From the NCBI GenBank assembly GCA_045600865.1, contig JAZRYS010000125.1:1-39479 (forward strand): a DNA stretch of 39,479 nt. Direction: 5' to 3'. Numbering within the stretch: the stretch's first letter is position 1; every line of letters starts with the position of its first letter. The position numbers and the translations under genes are program-made. Positions 27,036 through 34,683 of this stretch are shown piece after piece. Under the pieces are notes generated by a model. It made no database searches and was not told the DNA's origin. It saw nothing but the letters and a program-made list of their open reading frames with translations. Source of the DNA: Aphodosoma sp045600865 (GTDB taxonomy: Bacteria > Bacteroidota > Bacteroidia > Bacteroidales > Paludibacteraceae).

Positions 27036-27079
27036 AAAAAGGTTTAGACCTTGCCTTTTGCTCGGCAAGAGCCTAAACC
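27036..27079 (-). terminator. Attenuator-like hairpin between rplL and rpoB
   Basis: The arms GGTTTAGACCTTGCC (27041-27055) and GGCAAGAGCCTAAACC (27064-27079) form a stable stem, followed on the minus strand by TTTTT (27036-27040). Placement fits partial termination that lowers rpoBC relative to L7/L12, as known in enterobacteria; that role here is inference. Confidence 0.8.
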
Positions 27080-27105
27080 AATGTTCCTGGATAACAGGAT
27101 GGCTA

Positions 27106-27483
27106 TTACTTGAGTTCAACCTCAGCACCAGCCTCTGTGAGCTGCTTCTTAAGGTTCTCAGCCTCTTCTTTAGTCACGCCTTCTTTAATTGTTGAAGGAG
27201 CACCATCAACCAAATCCTTAGCGTCCTTGAGACCTGCACCTGTGAGCTCTTTTACAAGCTTAACAACAGCCAACTTATTAGCACCTGCACCCTTCAACAC
27301 TACGTCGAAAGAAGTCTTCTCCTCAGCAGCAGGAGCAGCACCGGCAGCAGGGCCAGCAGCAACTGCAACAGCTGCAGCAGCTGGCTCAATGCCATACTCA
27401 TTTTTAAGGATCTCAGCCAACTCGTTTACTTCCTTAACTGTAAGGTTTACCAATTGTTCAGCAAAAGCTTTCAAATCTGCCAT
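27106..27483 (-). CDS. rplL: Ribosomal protein bL12 (L7/L12)
   Basis: A 125-residue stalk protein that recruits translation GTPases. It has an N-terminal dimerisation helix region (LVNLTVKEVNELAEILKNEYG), an Ala-rich hinge (about 34-52) and the C-terminal domain with FDVVLKGAGANKLAVVKLVKELTGAGLKDAKDLVDGAP. Normal length. It lies 62 bases after rplJ and no Shine-Dalgarno is seen. Confidence 0.99.
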   Translation of the reverse strand: MADLKAFAEQLVNLTVKEVNELAEILKNEYGIEPAAAAVAVAAGPAAGAAPAAEEKTSFDVVLKGAGANKLAVVKLVKELTGAGLKDAKDLVDGAPSTIKEGVTKEEAENLKKQLTEAGAEVELK

Positions 27484-27545
27484 TTTTGTATAATTTTTAA
27501 TTGTTTTTTAATAGTTTGAGGTCGAGCGTTACTTATACCTCATAA

Positions 27546-28067
27546 TTAATTCTCACGCTCTGACAGTGTCTTCAGGACACCATGGATAGTGTTGCCACCA
27601 CTCTGCAATGCAGAGATAACATTTTTTGCAGGAGACTGCAGGAGAGCGATAACGTCGGCAATGAGCTCGTTTTTGCTCTTGATTGTTGACAAAGCCTCAA
27701 GCTGATTCTCGCCGATATAGAATGATTCTTCAACGTAAGCAGCCTTCAATACCGGCTTCATTTTCTTGTCGTTGAAAGTCTTTATCAGACGTGCAGGTGC
27801 ATTACCCACATTGGCCAACAATACAGCAGTAGTCTCTTTCAGTGAGCCATAGATCTGAGAATAGTCAGTGTCAAGCTGGTCAAGGGCCTTAATCATCAGC
27901 TTGTTCTTGACAACAAGCATCTTGATACCCTCTTTGTAGCAAGAGCGACGGAGTTCGCTTACCTGTGCAGCATTCATACCCTGAGTCTCGGTGAGATAGA
28001 AGTGTGGGTACTGCTGGATAGTCTCTTTGATCTGCTCAATAATTGCGCCTTTATCTTCCTTTTTCAT
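27546..28067 (-). CDS. rplJ: Ribosomal protein uL10
   Basis: A 173-residue stalk base protein. The N-terminal rRNA-binding part (KGAIIEQIKETIQQYPHFYLTE) and the C-terminal helix that docks L12 dimers are present. Only 15 bases separate it from rplA, so no long L10-binding leader lies directly upstream; any L10/L12 autoregulation would act elsewhere on the transcript. Confidence 0.98.
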   Translation of the reverse strand: MKKEDKGAIIEQIKETIQQYPHFYLTETQGMNAAQVSELRRSCYKEGIKMLVVKNKLMIKALDQLDTDYSQIYGSLKETTAVLLANVGNAPARLIKTFNDKKMKPVLKAAYVEESFYIGENQLEALSTIKSKNELIADVIALLQSPAKNVISALQSGGNTIHGVLKTLSEREN

Positions 28068-28082
28068 ACTTTGTCTGATTTA

Positions 28083-28781
28083 TTAATTCTCTTCGAATGA
28101 TTTAACATCGAGCTTGATACCACGACTCATAGTCGAAGAAAGATAAATGCTCTTTACATATGTACCCTTTGCAGATGATGGTTTGAGCTTCATGATTGTG
28201 TTCATGAACTCTTTTGCGTTACCAGCAATCTGTTCTGGTGTAAATGACACCTTACCAATTGAGGTATGTACGATACCGGTCTTGTCAACCTTGAAGTCAA
28301 TCTTACCTTGCTTAACCTCTTTTACAGCTGCACCAACCTCCATGGTTACGGTACCGCTTTTAGGGTTTGGCATAAGACCGCGAGGACCGAGAATACGACC
28401 AAGGGCACCAATCTTACCCATAATCTGAGGCTGTGTGATTATGACATCTACGTCTGTCCACCCGCCCTTGATTTTCTCGATATACTCGTCCAATCCAACA
28501 TAATCTGCGCCTGCAGCTTTTGCCTCTGCCTCTTTGTCAGAGGTACAAAGCGCAAGAACGCGTACCTGTTTTCCAGTTCCATTTGGAAGAGAAACCACAC
28601 CACGAACCATCTGATTAGCCTTACGAGGGTCAACACCCAAACGTACGTCAATATCTACAGATGCATCGAATTTAGTAGTTGTTATCTCTTTCACAAGCTG
28701 TGCTGCCTCCTTGAGTGTGTAAGCTTTTCCTGCTTCAATCTTGTCAGCAACCAACTTTTGTTTCTTTGTAAGTTTACTCAT
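28083..28781 (-). CDS. rplA: Ribosomal protein uL1
   Basis: A 232-residue L1 stalk protein. It shows the ASVDIDVRLGVDPRKANQMVRG strand and the signature IGALGRILGPRGLMPNPKSGTV. Normal length. It follows rplK by 23 bases. In other bacteria L1 represses the rplKA message; no obvious mimic of its rRNA site was traced here. Confidence 0.99.
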   Translation of the reverse strand: MSKLTKKQKLVADKIEAGKAYTLKEAAQLVKEITTTKFDASVDIDVRLGVDPRKANQMVRGVVSLPNGTGKQVRVLALCTSDKEAEAKAAGADYVGLDEYIEKIKGGWTDVDVIITQPQIMGKIGALGRILGPRGLMPNPKSGTVTMEVGAAVKEVKQGKIDFKVDKTGIVHTSIGKVSFTPEQIAGNAKEFMNTIMKLKPSSAKGTYVKSIYLSSTMSRGIKLDVKSFEEN

Positions 28782-28804
28782 AACGTGAATTGAAGTTTTA
28801 AAGA

Positions 28805-29245
28805 TTACTCATTAGGGAATTCACCTTTTACAGCGATACCCATACTCCTAGCCGTACCAGCTACCATTCGCATTGCAGACTTAACCTCGAAGCAATTCAA
28901 GTCAGGCATTTTGTCCTCTGCAATAGTTTTAACCTGATCCCAAGTGACTGAAGCAACCTTCTTGCGGTTAGGTTCTGCACTACCACCTTTAGCCTTTGAT
29001 GCCTCAAGCAACTGAACAGCTACAGGAGGAGTCTTAACTACGAATGTGAATGTCTTGTCTGCAAAATAAGTAATGACAACAGGCAATACCTTACCTGCCT
29101 TGTCTTGCGTTCTGGCATTAAACTGCTTACAGAAATCCATAATGTTAATACCCTTAGAACCAAGTGCAGGTCCTACAGGAGGAGATGGATTTGCTGCGCC
29201 ACCTTTAATCTGTAACTTAATAAAACCAGCAACTTCTTTTGCCAT
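28805..29245 (-). CDS. rplK: Ribosomal protein uL11
   Basis: A 146-residue protein of the GTPase-associated centre. N-terminal IKLQIKGGAANPSPPVGPALG with GINIMDFCKQFNA, and a C-terminal RNA-binding domain (MRMVAGTARSMGI). Normal length. It starts 53 bases after nusG; the gap holds an anti-Shine-Dalgarno-like stretch. Confidence 0.99.
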   Translation of the reverse strand: MAKEVAGFIKLQIKGGAANPSPPVGPALGSKGINIMDFCKQFNARTQDKAGKVLPVVITYFADKTFTFVVKTPPVAVQLLEASKAKGGSAEPNRKKVASVTWDQVKTIAEDKMPDLNCFEVKSAMRMVAGTARSMGIAVKGEFPNE

Positions 29246-29298
29246 GATTTTTTTGATTTAAATTTGTTTGTTAAAACAACGTAGAAAAAGGAGGTGCG

Positions 29299-29859
29299 TT
29301 ATTCCTTTTCTACCTGATTGAAACCCAGTTCCATAGGCGTACTACGCCCAAAAACCATAACCGCAACTCTAAGTTTCTTGCGATCGTCAAAGACTTCTTC
29401 TACTACGCCAGATGAACCATTGAAAGGATCGACAGTAATCTTGACTGTTTCTCCTATTTGGAAGCTAACACCTGAATCATCTGGCAATTCGAAATCAGTC
29501 TCATAACTCTTCAGACGACGGACTTCAGTCTCAGTCAATGGAATAGGCTCTTTAGTGACCGGATTCCCGACGAAACCCAAGATGTACGGAATATTGTCAT
29601 GGAGCAACGAAGGCAATTCCTTGGTGTAGTATGCCTCAATAAAGACATAACCAGGGAACAGCAATACATCTTTTTCCAATTTCTTCTTGCCGTCTGACGA
29701 CAACCTTAGTTTTTTTTCAGTAGGAGACAACGCCTGAGTAACATGCTCACGAAGAAGTGATTTCTCCTTAAGAATCTCTGCCTCCAGATATTCTTTGACT
29801 TTACACTCCTTGCCGCTTATAGTATGCACAGCATACCATTTTGTTGCTTTCTCAGCCAT
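29299..29859 (-). CDS. nusG: Transcription elongation/antitermination factor NusG
   Basis: A 186-residue protein with an NGN domain (KWYAVHTISGKECKVKEYL, about 6-120) that binds RNA polymerase and a C-terminal KOW domain (DPFNGSSGVVEEVFDDRKKLRVAVMVFG) that contacts ribosome or Rho. Its start is preceded by AGGAGG at 29868-29873 with an 8-base spacing, the only strong Shine-Dalgarno I found before a gene in this window. It lies 16 bases after the secE stop. Confidence 0.98.
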   Translation of the reverse strand: MAEKATKWYAVHTISGKECKVKEYLEAEILKEKSLLREHVTQALSPTEKKLRLSSDGKKKLEKDVLLFPGYVFIEAYYTKELPSLLHDNIPYILGFVGNPVTKEPIPLTETEVRRLKSYETDFELPDDSGVSFQIGETVKITVDPFNGSSGVVEEVFDDRKKLRVAVMVFGRSTPMELGFNQVEKE

Positions 29860-29867
29860 TGCACCGT

Positions 29868-29873
29868 CCTCCT
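29868..29873 (-). promoter_or_regulatory. Strong Shine-Dalgarno before nusG
   Basis: AGGAGG on the minus strand, eight bases from the ATG. The upstream regions of rplK, rplA, rplJ, rplL, rpoB, rpoC, tuf and kamA lack such a site, so this is an exception in the operon. Confidence 0.8.
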
Positions 29874-29875
29874 AC

Positions 29876-30073
29876 TTAAATAATTTTGTAAACTAAAGTC
29901 ATCAAGTTCTCAAAACCGAGATCCATTACCCATACAATCAATGCAATGACAATGGAAGCAATTAATACTATCACCGCACTGTTAGTAAGTTCCTTACGAG
30001 TAGGCCAAGAGGTCTTTTCCTTAAGCTCGGTATAGGATTCTTTTAAGTATTTGGTAAGTTTCATATTCATCAT
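29876..30073 (-). CDS. secE: Preprotein translocase subunit SecE
   Basis: A 65-residue single-span SecE of the short type, clamping SecY in the inner membrane. An amphipathic N-terminus with TKYLKESYTELKEKTSWPTRKEL is followed by the TM helix AVIVLIASIVIALIVWVMDL. Three in-frame ATGs (30073, 30070, 30064) are possible starts; MKLTKYL from 30064 resembles the family best. It lies directly downstream of tRNATrp. Confidence 0.96.
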   Translation of the reverse strand: MMNMKLTKYLKESYTELKEKTSWPTRKELTNSAVIVLIASIVIALIVWVMDLGFENLMTLVYKII

Positions 30074-30082
30074 TCTTTATAG

Positions 30083-30153
30083 CACGGGAAGAGAGATTCG
30101 AACTCCCGTCAACGGTTTTGGAGACCGCTATACTGCCACTGTACTATTCCCGT
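30083..30153 (-). tRNA. tRNA-Trp (anticodon CCA)
   Basis: A 71-base cloverleaf: acceptor ACGGGAA/TTCCCGT with discriminator G, anticodon loop CTCCAAA, and T arm GGGAG-TTCGAAT-CTCTC. The 3' CCA is not encoded. Position between tuf and secE is the standard Bacteroidota arrangement. Confidence 0.95.
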
Positions 30154-30158
30154 AATCA

Positions 30159-30186
30159 GAGCTAAGGGGAATTACACCCTTAGCTC
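30159..30186 (-). other. Hairpin between tuf and tRNA-Trp
   Basis: A 10-bp perfect stem, GAGCTAAGGG/CCCTTAGCTC, with an 8-base loop and no U-run on the minus strand. More likely an mRNA/tRNA processing or 3'-end protecting structure than a full terminator. Confidence 0.6.
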
Positions 30187-30208
30187 ATTATGGTAGTTAA
30201 GTCTGTAA

Positions 30209-31396
30209 TTAGTCAAGCAATGATGTAATCTGACCTGAGCCCACTGTACGGCCACCCTCACGGATAGCGAAACGAAGACCTTCGCTGCAAGCTACAGGGT
30301 AGATAAGCTTAACAGAAATTTCGAGGTTATCACCTGGCATTACCATCTCAGTTCCCTCTGGCAAAGTAATCTCACCAGTAACATCCAATGTACGGATGTA
30401 GAACTGAGGACGATACTTGTTGTGGAATGGAGTGTGACGGCCACCTTCCTCTTTCTTCAAAATATAGACAGAAGCCTTGAATTCAGAGTGAGGAGTAACC
30501 TTGCCTGGGTGAGAGATAACCATACCACGACGGATTTCATCCTTGTCGATACCACGGAGAAGCAAACCTACATTATCGCCAGCCTCACCCTGATCGAGCA
30601 ATTTACGGAACATCTCAACACCGGTAACAGTAGATTTCAAGTTCTCTGCACCGAGACCAAGAATCTGAACCTCATCACCAACCTTGATGATACCAGTTTC
30701 GATACGACCAGTAGCAACTGTACCACGACCTGTGATTGAGAACACGTCCTCGATAGGCATCAAGAATGGCTTATCAATGTCACGCTGTGGCAACTGAATC
30801 CAAGTATCAACAGCATCCATGAGTTCCATAACCTTATCTTCCCACTGAGGCTCACCGTTCAATGCGCCAAGTGCAGAACCGCGGATAATAGGAGTATTGT
30901 CGCCATCAAACTCATAGAATGAGAGAAGTTCACGCATTTCCATCTCAACAAGCTCAAGCATTTCCTCGTCATCAACCATATCACACTTGTTCATGAAAAC
31001 AACAAGACGTGGAACGTTTACCTGACGAGCCAACAAGATGTGCTCTTTTGTCTGAGGCATTGGACCATCAGTTGCAGCAACAACGATGATTGCACCATCC
31101 ATCTGAGCAGCACCAGTAACCATGTTCTTCACATAGTCTGCGTGGCCTGGGCAGTCAACATGAGCATAGTGACGAGTAGCAGTCTGATACTCTACGTGTG
31201 AAGTGTTGATAGTAATACCACGCTCTTTCTCTTCTGGAGCATTATCAATAGAATCGAATGAACGAAGCTCAGAGAGACCTTTCTTTGCCAATACAGTTGT
31301 GATTGCAGCTGTCAAGGTAGTCTTACCGTGGTCCACGTGACCGATTGTACCAATGTTTACGTGTGGTTTCGAACGGTCAAATTTTTCTTTTGCCAT
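30209..31396 (-). CDS. tuf: Translation elongation factor Tu
   Basis: A 395-residue GTPase that delivers aminoacyl-tRNA. The start is the ATG at 31396 (MAKEKFDRSKPHVN); the frame stays open upstream through two tRNA genes, but that extension is not coding. G1 GHVDHGKT (19-26), G3 DCPGHADYVKNM, G4 NKCD, and a C-terminus ending GRTVGSGQITSLLD. Normal length. It is co-transcribed with three upstream tRNAs and the downstream tRNATrp-secE-nusG genes. Confidence 0.99.
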   Translation of the reverse strand: MAKEKFDRSKPHVNIGTIGHVDHGKTTLTAAITTVLAKKGLSELRSFDSIDNAPEEKERGITINTSHVEYQTATRHYAHVDCPGHADYVKNMVTGAAQMDGAIIVVAATDGPMPQTKEHILLARQVNVPRLVVFMNKCDMVDDEEMLELVEMEMRELLSFYEFDGDNTPIIRGSALGALNGEPQWEDKVMELMDAVDTWIQLPQRDIDKPFLMPIEDVFSITGRGTVATGRIETGIIKVGDEVQILGLGAENLKSTVTGVEMFRKLLDQGEAGDNVGLLLRGIDKDEIRRGMVISHPGKVTPHSEFKASVYILKKEEGGRHTPFHNKYRPQFYIRTLDVTGEITLPEGTEMVMPGDNLEISVKLIYPVACSEGLRFAIREGGRTVGSGQITSLLD

Positions 31397-31422
31397 AACT
31401 TTGTTCTTTTTTAAATTGTTAA

Positions 31423-31497
<75 letters not shown>

Positions 31498-31506
31498 ATT
31501 TTTTTG

Positions 31507-31589
31507 TGGGCAGTGATGGATTCGAACCACCGAAGGCGAAAGCCAGCTGAGTTACAGTCAGCCCCATTTGGCCACTCTGGTAACTGCCC
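31507..31589 (-). tRNA. tRNA-Tyr (anticodon GTA)
   Basis: An 83-base type II tRNA with a long variable arm. Acceptor GGGCAGT/ACTGCCC, anticodon stem GCTGA/TCAGC around CTGTAAC, and T arm GGTGG-TTCGAAT-CCATC. CCA is not encoded in full. Confidence 0.95.
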
Positions 31590-31626
31590 CGATTTAAGTG
31601 TTATCTTTTTGTTAGTCACTCTTTTG

Positions 31627-31700
31627 AGCCTCTTGTCGGATTCGAACCAACGACCCCGAGATTACAAATCACGTGCTCTGGCCAGCTGAGCTAAAGAGGC
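31627..31700 (-). tRNA. tRNA-Thr (anticodon TGT)
   Basis: Acceptor GCCTCTT/AAGAGGC with discriminator T, anticodon stem CGTGA/TCTCG around TTTGTAA, and T loop TTCGAAT. First gene of the long operon; a consensus promoter lies 17 bases upstream. Confidence 0.96.
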
Positions 31701-31716
31701 GCTTACTTTCAGCGTG

Positions 31717-31746
31717 CAAAGGTACTGCTTTTTCTCGGACTGACAA
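31717..31746 (-). promoter_or_regulatory. Promoter of the tRNA-tuf-rpoBC operon
   Basis: On the minus strand TTG (31744-31746), a 19-base spacer and TACCTTTG (31717-31724), a full Bacteroidota consensus immediately before tRNAThr(TGT). Confidence 0.85.
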
Positions 31747-31840
31747 AATATTTTGAGGATTTTATTTCAAAAAATATCATATTTTTACACAACAATCTAT
31801 CCATCAGTATTTTACACACCAAAAATCGTTTCTAAATATA

Positions 31841-32737
31841 CTATTCTCCCCCTCTTGGATGAGATTTTTTGTATTCTTTCTGCAGTTGTTCAAAGGTTAC
31901 ATGGGTGTACATCTGCGTCGTAGCAAGGCTTTCATGGCCCAACAACTCCTTTATCACGTTGAGGTCTGCCCCTCTGTTGAGCATTGCCGTTGCAAAAGTA
32001 TGTCGAATCACATGTGGGCTGATCTTGCTCTGTTTGCTGACAATTCCCATCATCTTTTTCACTACATTATATATATGTGTTCCGTTTATGCTTTCACCTG
32101 TCTTGTCGACAAAAAAAGTGTCGTCACGTTCAGCAATCTCCTCATCTCTTATCCGTCTGTAATTTTCGATTTTCTCTGCCAGGTCTTCTCCGAAAGGAAC
32201 TATTCTTTCCTTGTCGCCTTTTCCCAACACTTTCAATCTGCGTTGTTCAACGTCAACTTCGACATCCTTCAATCCTGCAACCTCACTGCGTCGCAATCCT
32301 GTCTGGTAGATCATTTCTATAATAAGCATGTTTCTCACGTCTTCGAAATCCGTGCTGTCACTCCAAAGTTTCAGGCAATCGTCCATCTCTTTTTCAAGAA
32401 AGAATTTTGGCAGGTTCTTTGGTTTCTTTGGCAGCACCACCATTGACGTCGGATTCATGAAAGTCTCTGGGATAATATTCTTCACATAGAGGAACCTGTA
32501 AAAGGAGCTCAGTGCTGATACTTTTCTATGGACTGAGCTTGGTCTCTCTTTCATCTCATTCATCAACCAGAGCACCCATTTTCTGACATGTTCGGTCTTT
32601 ACATTATCATATTGGACATCTTCCCCTGATTGTCGGACCCAGTCAAAGAACTGGTTAAGGTCCTTCTGATATGCAAAAACGGTATGAACAGAATAATTTC
32701 GTTCATACCGTAAATATTCTAAGAACCTGTCAATCAT
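31841..32737 (-). CDS. xerC: Tyrosine recombinase, XerC/XerD type
   Basis: A 298-residue site-specific recombinase for resolving chromosome dimers. N-terminal SAM-like core-binding domain (1-95) and a C-terminal catalytic domain with the full set: Arg149 (TGLRRSE), Lys173 (GKGDKER), His242-x-x-Arg245, His268 (LLGHES) and Tyr277 (TQMYTHV). Its ATG shares one base with the rpsU stop (TAATG), indicating translational coupling. Location next to rpsU and the tRNA-tuf cluster is the housekeeping Bacteroidota position rather than an integron or phage setting. XerC versus XerD cannot be settled from this sequence alone. Confidence 0.92.
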   Translation of the reverse strand: MIDRFLEYLRYERNYSVHTVFAYQKDLNQFFDWVRQSGEDVQYDNVKTEHVRKWVLWLMNEMKERPSSVHRKVSALSSFYRFLYVKNIIPETFMNPTSMVVLPKKPKNLPKFFLEKEMDDCLKLWSDSTDFEDVRNMLIIEMIYQTGLRRSEVAGLKDVEVDVEQRRLKVLGKGDKERIVPFGEDLAEKIENYRRIRDEEIAERDDTFFVDKTGESINGTHIYNVVKKMMGIVSKQSKISPHVIRHTFATAMLNRGADLNVIKELLGHESLATTQMYTHVTFEQLQKEYKKSHPRGGE

Positions 32738-32928
32738 TAATCCTCATCGAGGTGCATGTGCTGTACGTAAACAGCATGCTGCATCTTCTCACGCTTGATA
32801 ACAGATGGTTTGTCAAATTGCTGACGGCGACGGAGCTCTTTAACCACTCCTGTCTTTTCGAATTTACGTTTAAATTTCTTGAGGGCTCTTTCGATGTTCT
32901 CACCCTCTTTGATTGGAACAATAATCAT
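32737..32928 (-). CDS. rpsU: Ribosomal protein bS21
   Basis: A 63-residue basic protein with the family phrase IERALKKFKRKFEKTGVVKELRRRQQF. In Bacteroidota bS21 helps occlude the anti-Shine-Dalgarno tail of 16S rRNA. Its leader has a small hairpin (GGAACC-GCCT-GGTTCC, 32952-32967) but no Shine-Dalgarno next to the start. First gene of the rpsU-xerC pair. Confidence 0.97.
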   Translation of the reverse strand: MIIVPIKEGENIERALKKFKRKFEKTGVVKELRRRQQFDKPSVIKREKMQHAVYVQHMHLDED

Positions 32929-33009
32929 TTTTTGTTATAAATTTTTTTAGTGGAACCGCCTGGTTCCGGTGATTAATTAATTTTCCTGCAACCCCATTTT
33001 TTGGGACTG

Positions 33010-33039
33010 CAAAGTTACATACTTTTTGTCAATCGGCAA
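33010..33039 (-). promoter_or_regulatory. Promoter of rpsU-xerC
   Basis: On the minus strand TTG (33037-33039, within TTTG), a 19-base spacer and TAACTTTG (33010-33017), giving an rpsU leader of roughly 75 bases. Confidence 0.85.
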
Positions 33040-33100
33040 ACGTTTTTCTCAGAAAAATAAAAAAATCACCTCCTTTATAATACAAAAGATTTATTATCAA

Positions 33101-33550
33101 TTATTTAACAGGCATCTTATCTATGCGTCTTTGATGTCTTCCACCCTCAAAATCGGTAGTGAAGAAGGTTTTCACCACCTCTATGGCGTCATTTTCTGCG
33201 ATAAAACGGGCAGGAAGAGACACAATGTTCGCGTTATTATGCTGACGTGCCAGTGCCGCAATCTCAGCACACCAACAGATAGCATCCCTGCACCCCTGAT
33301 GTTTGTTCACGGTCATTGAAATGCCATTTGCCGTACCGCAAATTGCCACACCATATTCACATGTTCCATTCTCGACAGCCTCGGCAAGTGGGTGTGCGTA
33401 ATCAGGGTAGTCACAACTCTCAGCCGAGTTTGTCCCGAAGTCCTGAACATTCGCACCATTAGCCTCAAGCCAGGACTTGATTGTTTTCTTGAGTTCATAA
33501 CCTGCATGGTCAGATGCCATGCCGATAGTCATTTCTTTTATCTCTTTCAT
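33101..33550 (-). CDS. rpiB: Ribose-5-phosphate isomerase B
   Basis: A 149-residue RpiB/LacAB-family sugar isomerase interconverting ribose-5-P and ribulose-5-P. Seen: GMASDHAGYELK (10-21), the catalytic Cys71 in AICGTANGIS, and ALARQHNNANIVSLPARFI, with the C-terminal EGGRHQRRIDKM. The glycine-rich loop usually reads CGTGIGMS; here it is CGTANGIS. The first Met gives six extra residues before MTIGMASDHAG, so the start at 33532 is an alternative. It lies seven bases after thiL, so they are probably one transcript. Confidence 0.95.
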   Translation of the reverse strand: MKEIKEMTIGMASDHAGYELKKTIKSWLEANGANVQDFGTNSAESCDYPDYAHPLAEAVENGTCEYGVAICGTANGISMTVNKHQGCRDAICWCAEIAALARQHNNANIVSLPARFIAENDAIEVVKTFFTTDFEGGRHQRRIDKMPVK

Positions 33551-33557
33551 AATTGTA

Positions 33558-34577
33558 TCAAAAAGCCTTCCAGCCTTGTGCCTTTATTTCTATTGCCTGT
33601 CCGTCTCTGGTGATAAACAGTCTGCCTGCATTGGCATCTGTTATATGGCCTATGACATGCACTCCCTCAAGGTCTTTGACTTTATCGTAATCAGCCAGTG
33701 GCACAGTGAACAGCAACTCGTAATCCTCACCTCCGTTTATTGCAGCGGTGGTCAGGTTCATGTTGAATTCTTCAGCCATCGTCGCTGTCACATAGTCAAT
33801 AGGAATCTTTTCCTCATAGACTGCGCACCCCACTCCACTCTGTTTGCAGATATGCAGAAGTTCTGACGACAAACCGTCGCTGATGTCCATCATTGCAGTT
33901 GGAATAATTCCCTTCTCTTTCAAGAACTTGACTGTATCAATGCAGGCCTCAGGTTTGAGTTGTCTCTCTATGATATATTCTTTACCCGCAAAGTCAGGCT
34001 GAAAGTCCGGGTCACCTGATTCCAAAAATATCTTTTTCTCACGTTCAAGCAACTGAAGTCCCATGTATGCTGCGCCAAGATCGCCTGTGACACATATCAA
34101 GTCGTTCTCCTTTGCCCCGCTTCTCATCACAGCCTTGCCTTTTTCAACAACGCCCATGCAGGTTATGCTTATGGTAAGTCCATTCAGCGAAGCGCAGGTA
34201 TCACCTCCCACGACATCAACTCCGGCTTTCTCGCATGCAAGATATATGCCCGCATAAAGTTCTTCAAGCTGTTCAACGCCAAACCTGCTCGACACGCCTA
34301 TGCTCACAAGCATCTGTGTCGGCTGGGCATTCATGGCGCAGATATCAGAGATATTCACCATGGCAGATTTGTAGCCGAGATGTTTCAGCGGCACGTATGT
34401 CAAGTCGAAATGTACGCCTTCCAGCAGCATGTCTGTCGTGGCCACAACCTGCTTGTCACCATAGTCCATCACCGCACAATCATCACCCACGCCCTTTATC
34501 GTGCTTGGATTCTGTGGTGGAAAATCTTTCGTAAGTCTCTCAATCAGACCAAATTCACCTATTTCGTCAACCTTCAT
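33558..34577 (-). CDS. thiL: Thiamine-monophosphate kinase
   Basis: A 339-residue AIR-synthase-fold kinase that makes thiamine diphosphate from thiamine monophosphate. Seen: GVGDDCAV (29-36) with the metal-binding Asp pair, TTDMLLEGVHF (47-57), VVGGDTCAS and AMMDISDGLSSEL. Normal length. Leads a two-gene unit with rpiB; divergent from the S41 protease gene. Confidence 0.97.
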   Translation of the reverse strand: MKVDEIGEFGLIERLTKDFPPQNPSTIKGVGDDCAVMDYGDKQVVATTDMLLEGVHFDLTYVPLKHLGYKSAMVNISDICAMNAQPTQMLVSIGVSSRFGVEQLEELYAGIYLACEKAGVDVVGGDTCASLNGLTISITCMGVVEKGKAVMRSGAKENDLICVTGDLGAAYMGLQLLEREKKIFLESGDPDFQPDFAGKEYIIERQLKPEACIDTVKFLKEKGIIPTAMMDISDGLSSELLHICKQSGVGCAVYEEKIPIDYVTATMAEEFNMNLTTAAINGGEDYELLFTVPLADYDKVKDLEGVHVIGHITDANAGRLFITRDGQAIEIKAQGWKAF

Positions 34578-34600
34578 GATACGTCTCTGAAAATTCGGTG

Positions 34601-34608
34601 CAAAGTTA
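34601..34608 (-). promoter_or_regulatory. -7 element of thiL
   Basis: TAACTTTG on the minus strand, 23 bases before the thiL ATG. No clear -33 TTG. It is arranged divergently with the plus-strand box at 34655. Confidence 0.6.
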
Positions 34609-34654
34609 CAGCAAAAAATTCAGAAAAGAGACCTTTTCTCTCAAAAAAAATCAC

Positions 34655-34662
34655 TACCTTTG
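34655..34662 (+). promoter_or_regulatory. -7 element of the S41 protease operon
   Basis: TACCTTTG ends 21 bases before the ATG at 34684. Transcription would begin near 34668, excluding the frame-open TTG at 34660 as the start. A T-rich stretch stands in for the -33 box. Confidence 0.6.
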
Positions 34663-34683
34663 ACAAAAATTTTTCCATATTGC

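Noticed and set aside
31859..32446. 195-residue plus-strand ORF opposite xerC
   Set aside because: A shadow of the recombinase, whose full catalytic residue set is intact.
34660..34683. Upstream TTG start of the S41 protease
   Set aside because: It overlaps the -7 box and lies before the expected transcript start; the ATG at 34684 opens a signal peptide.
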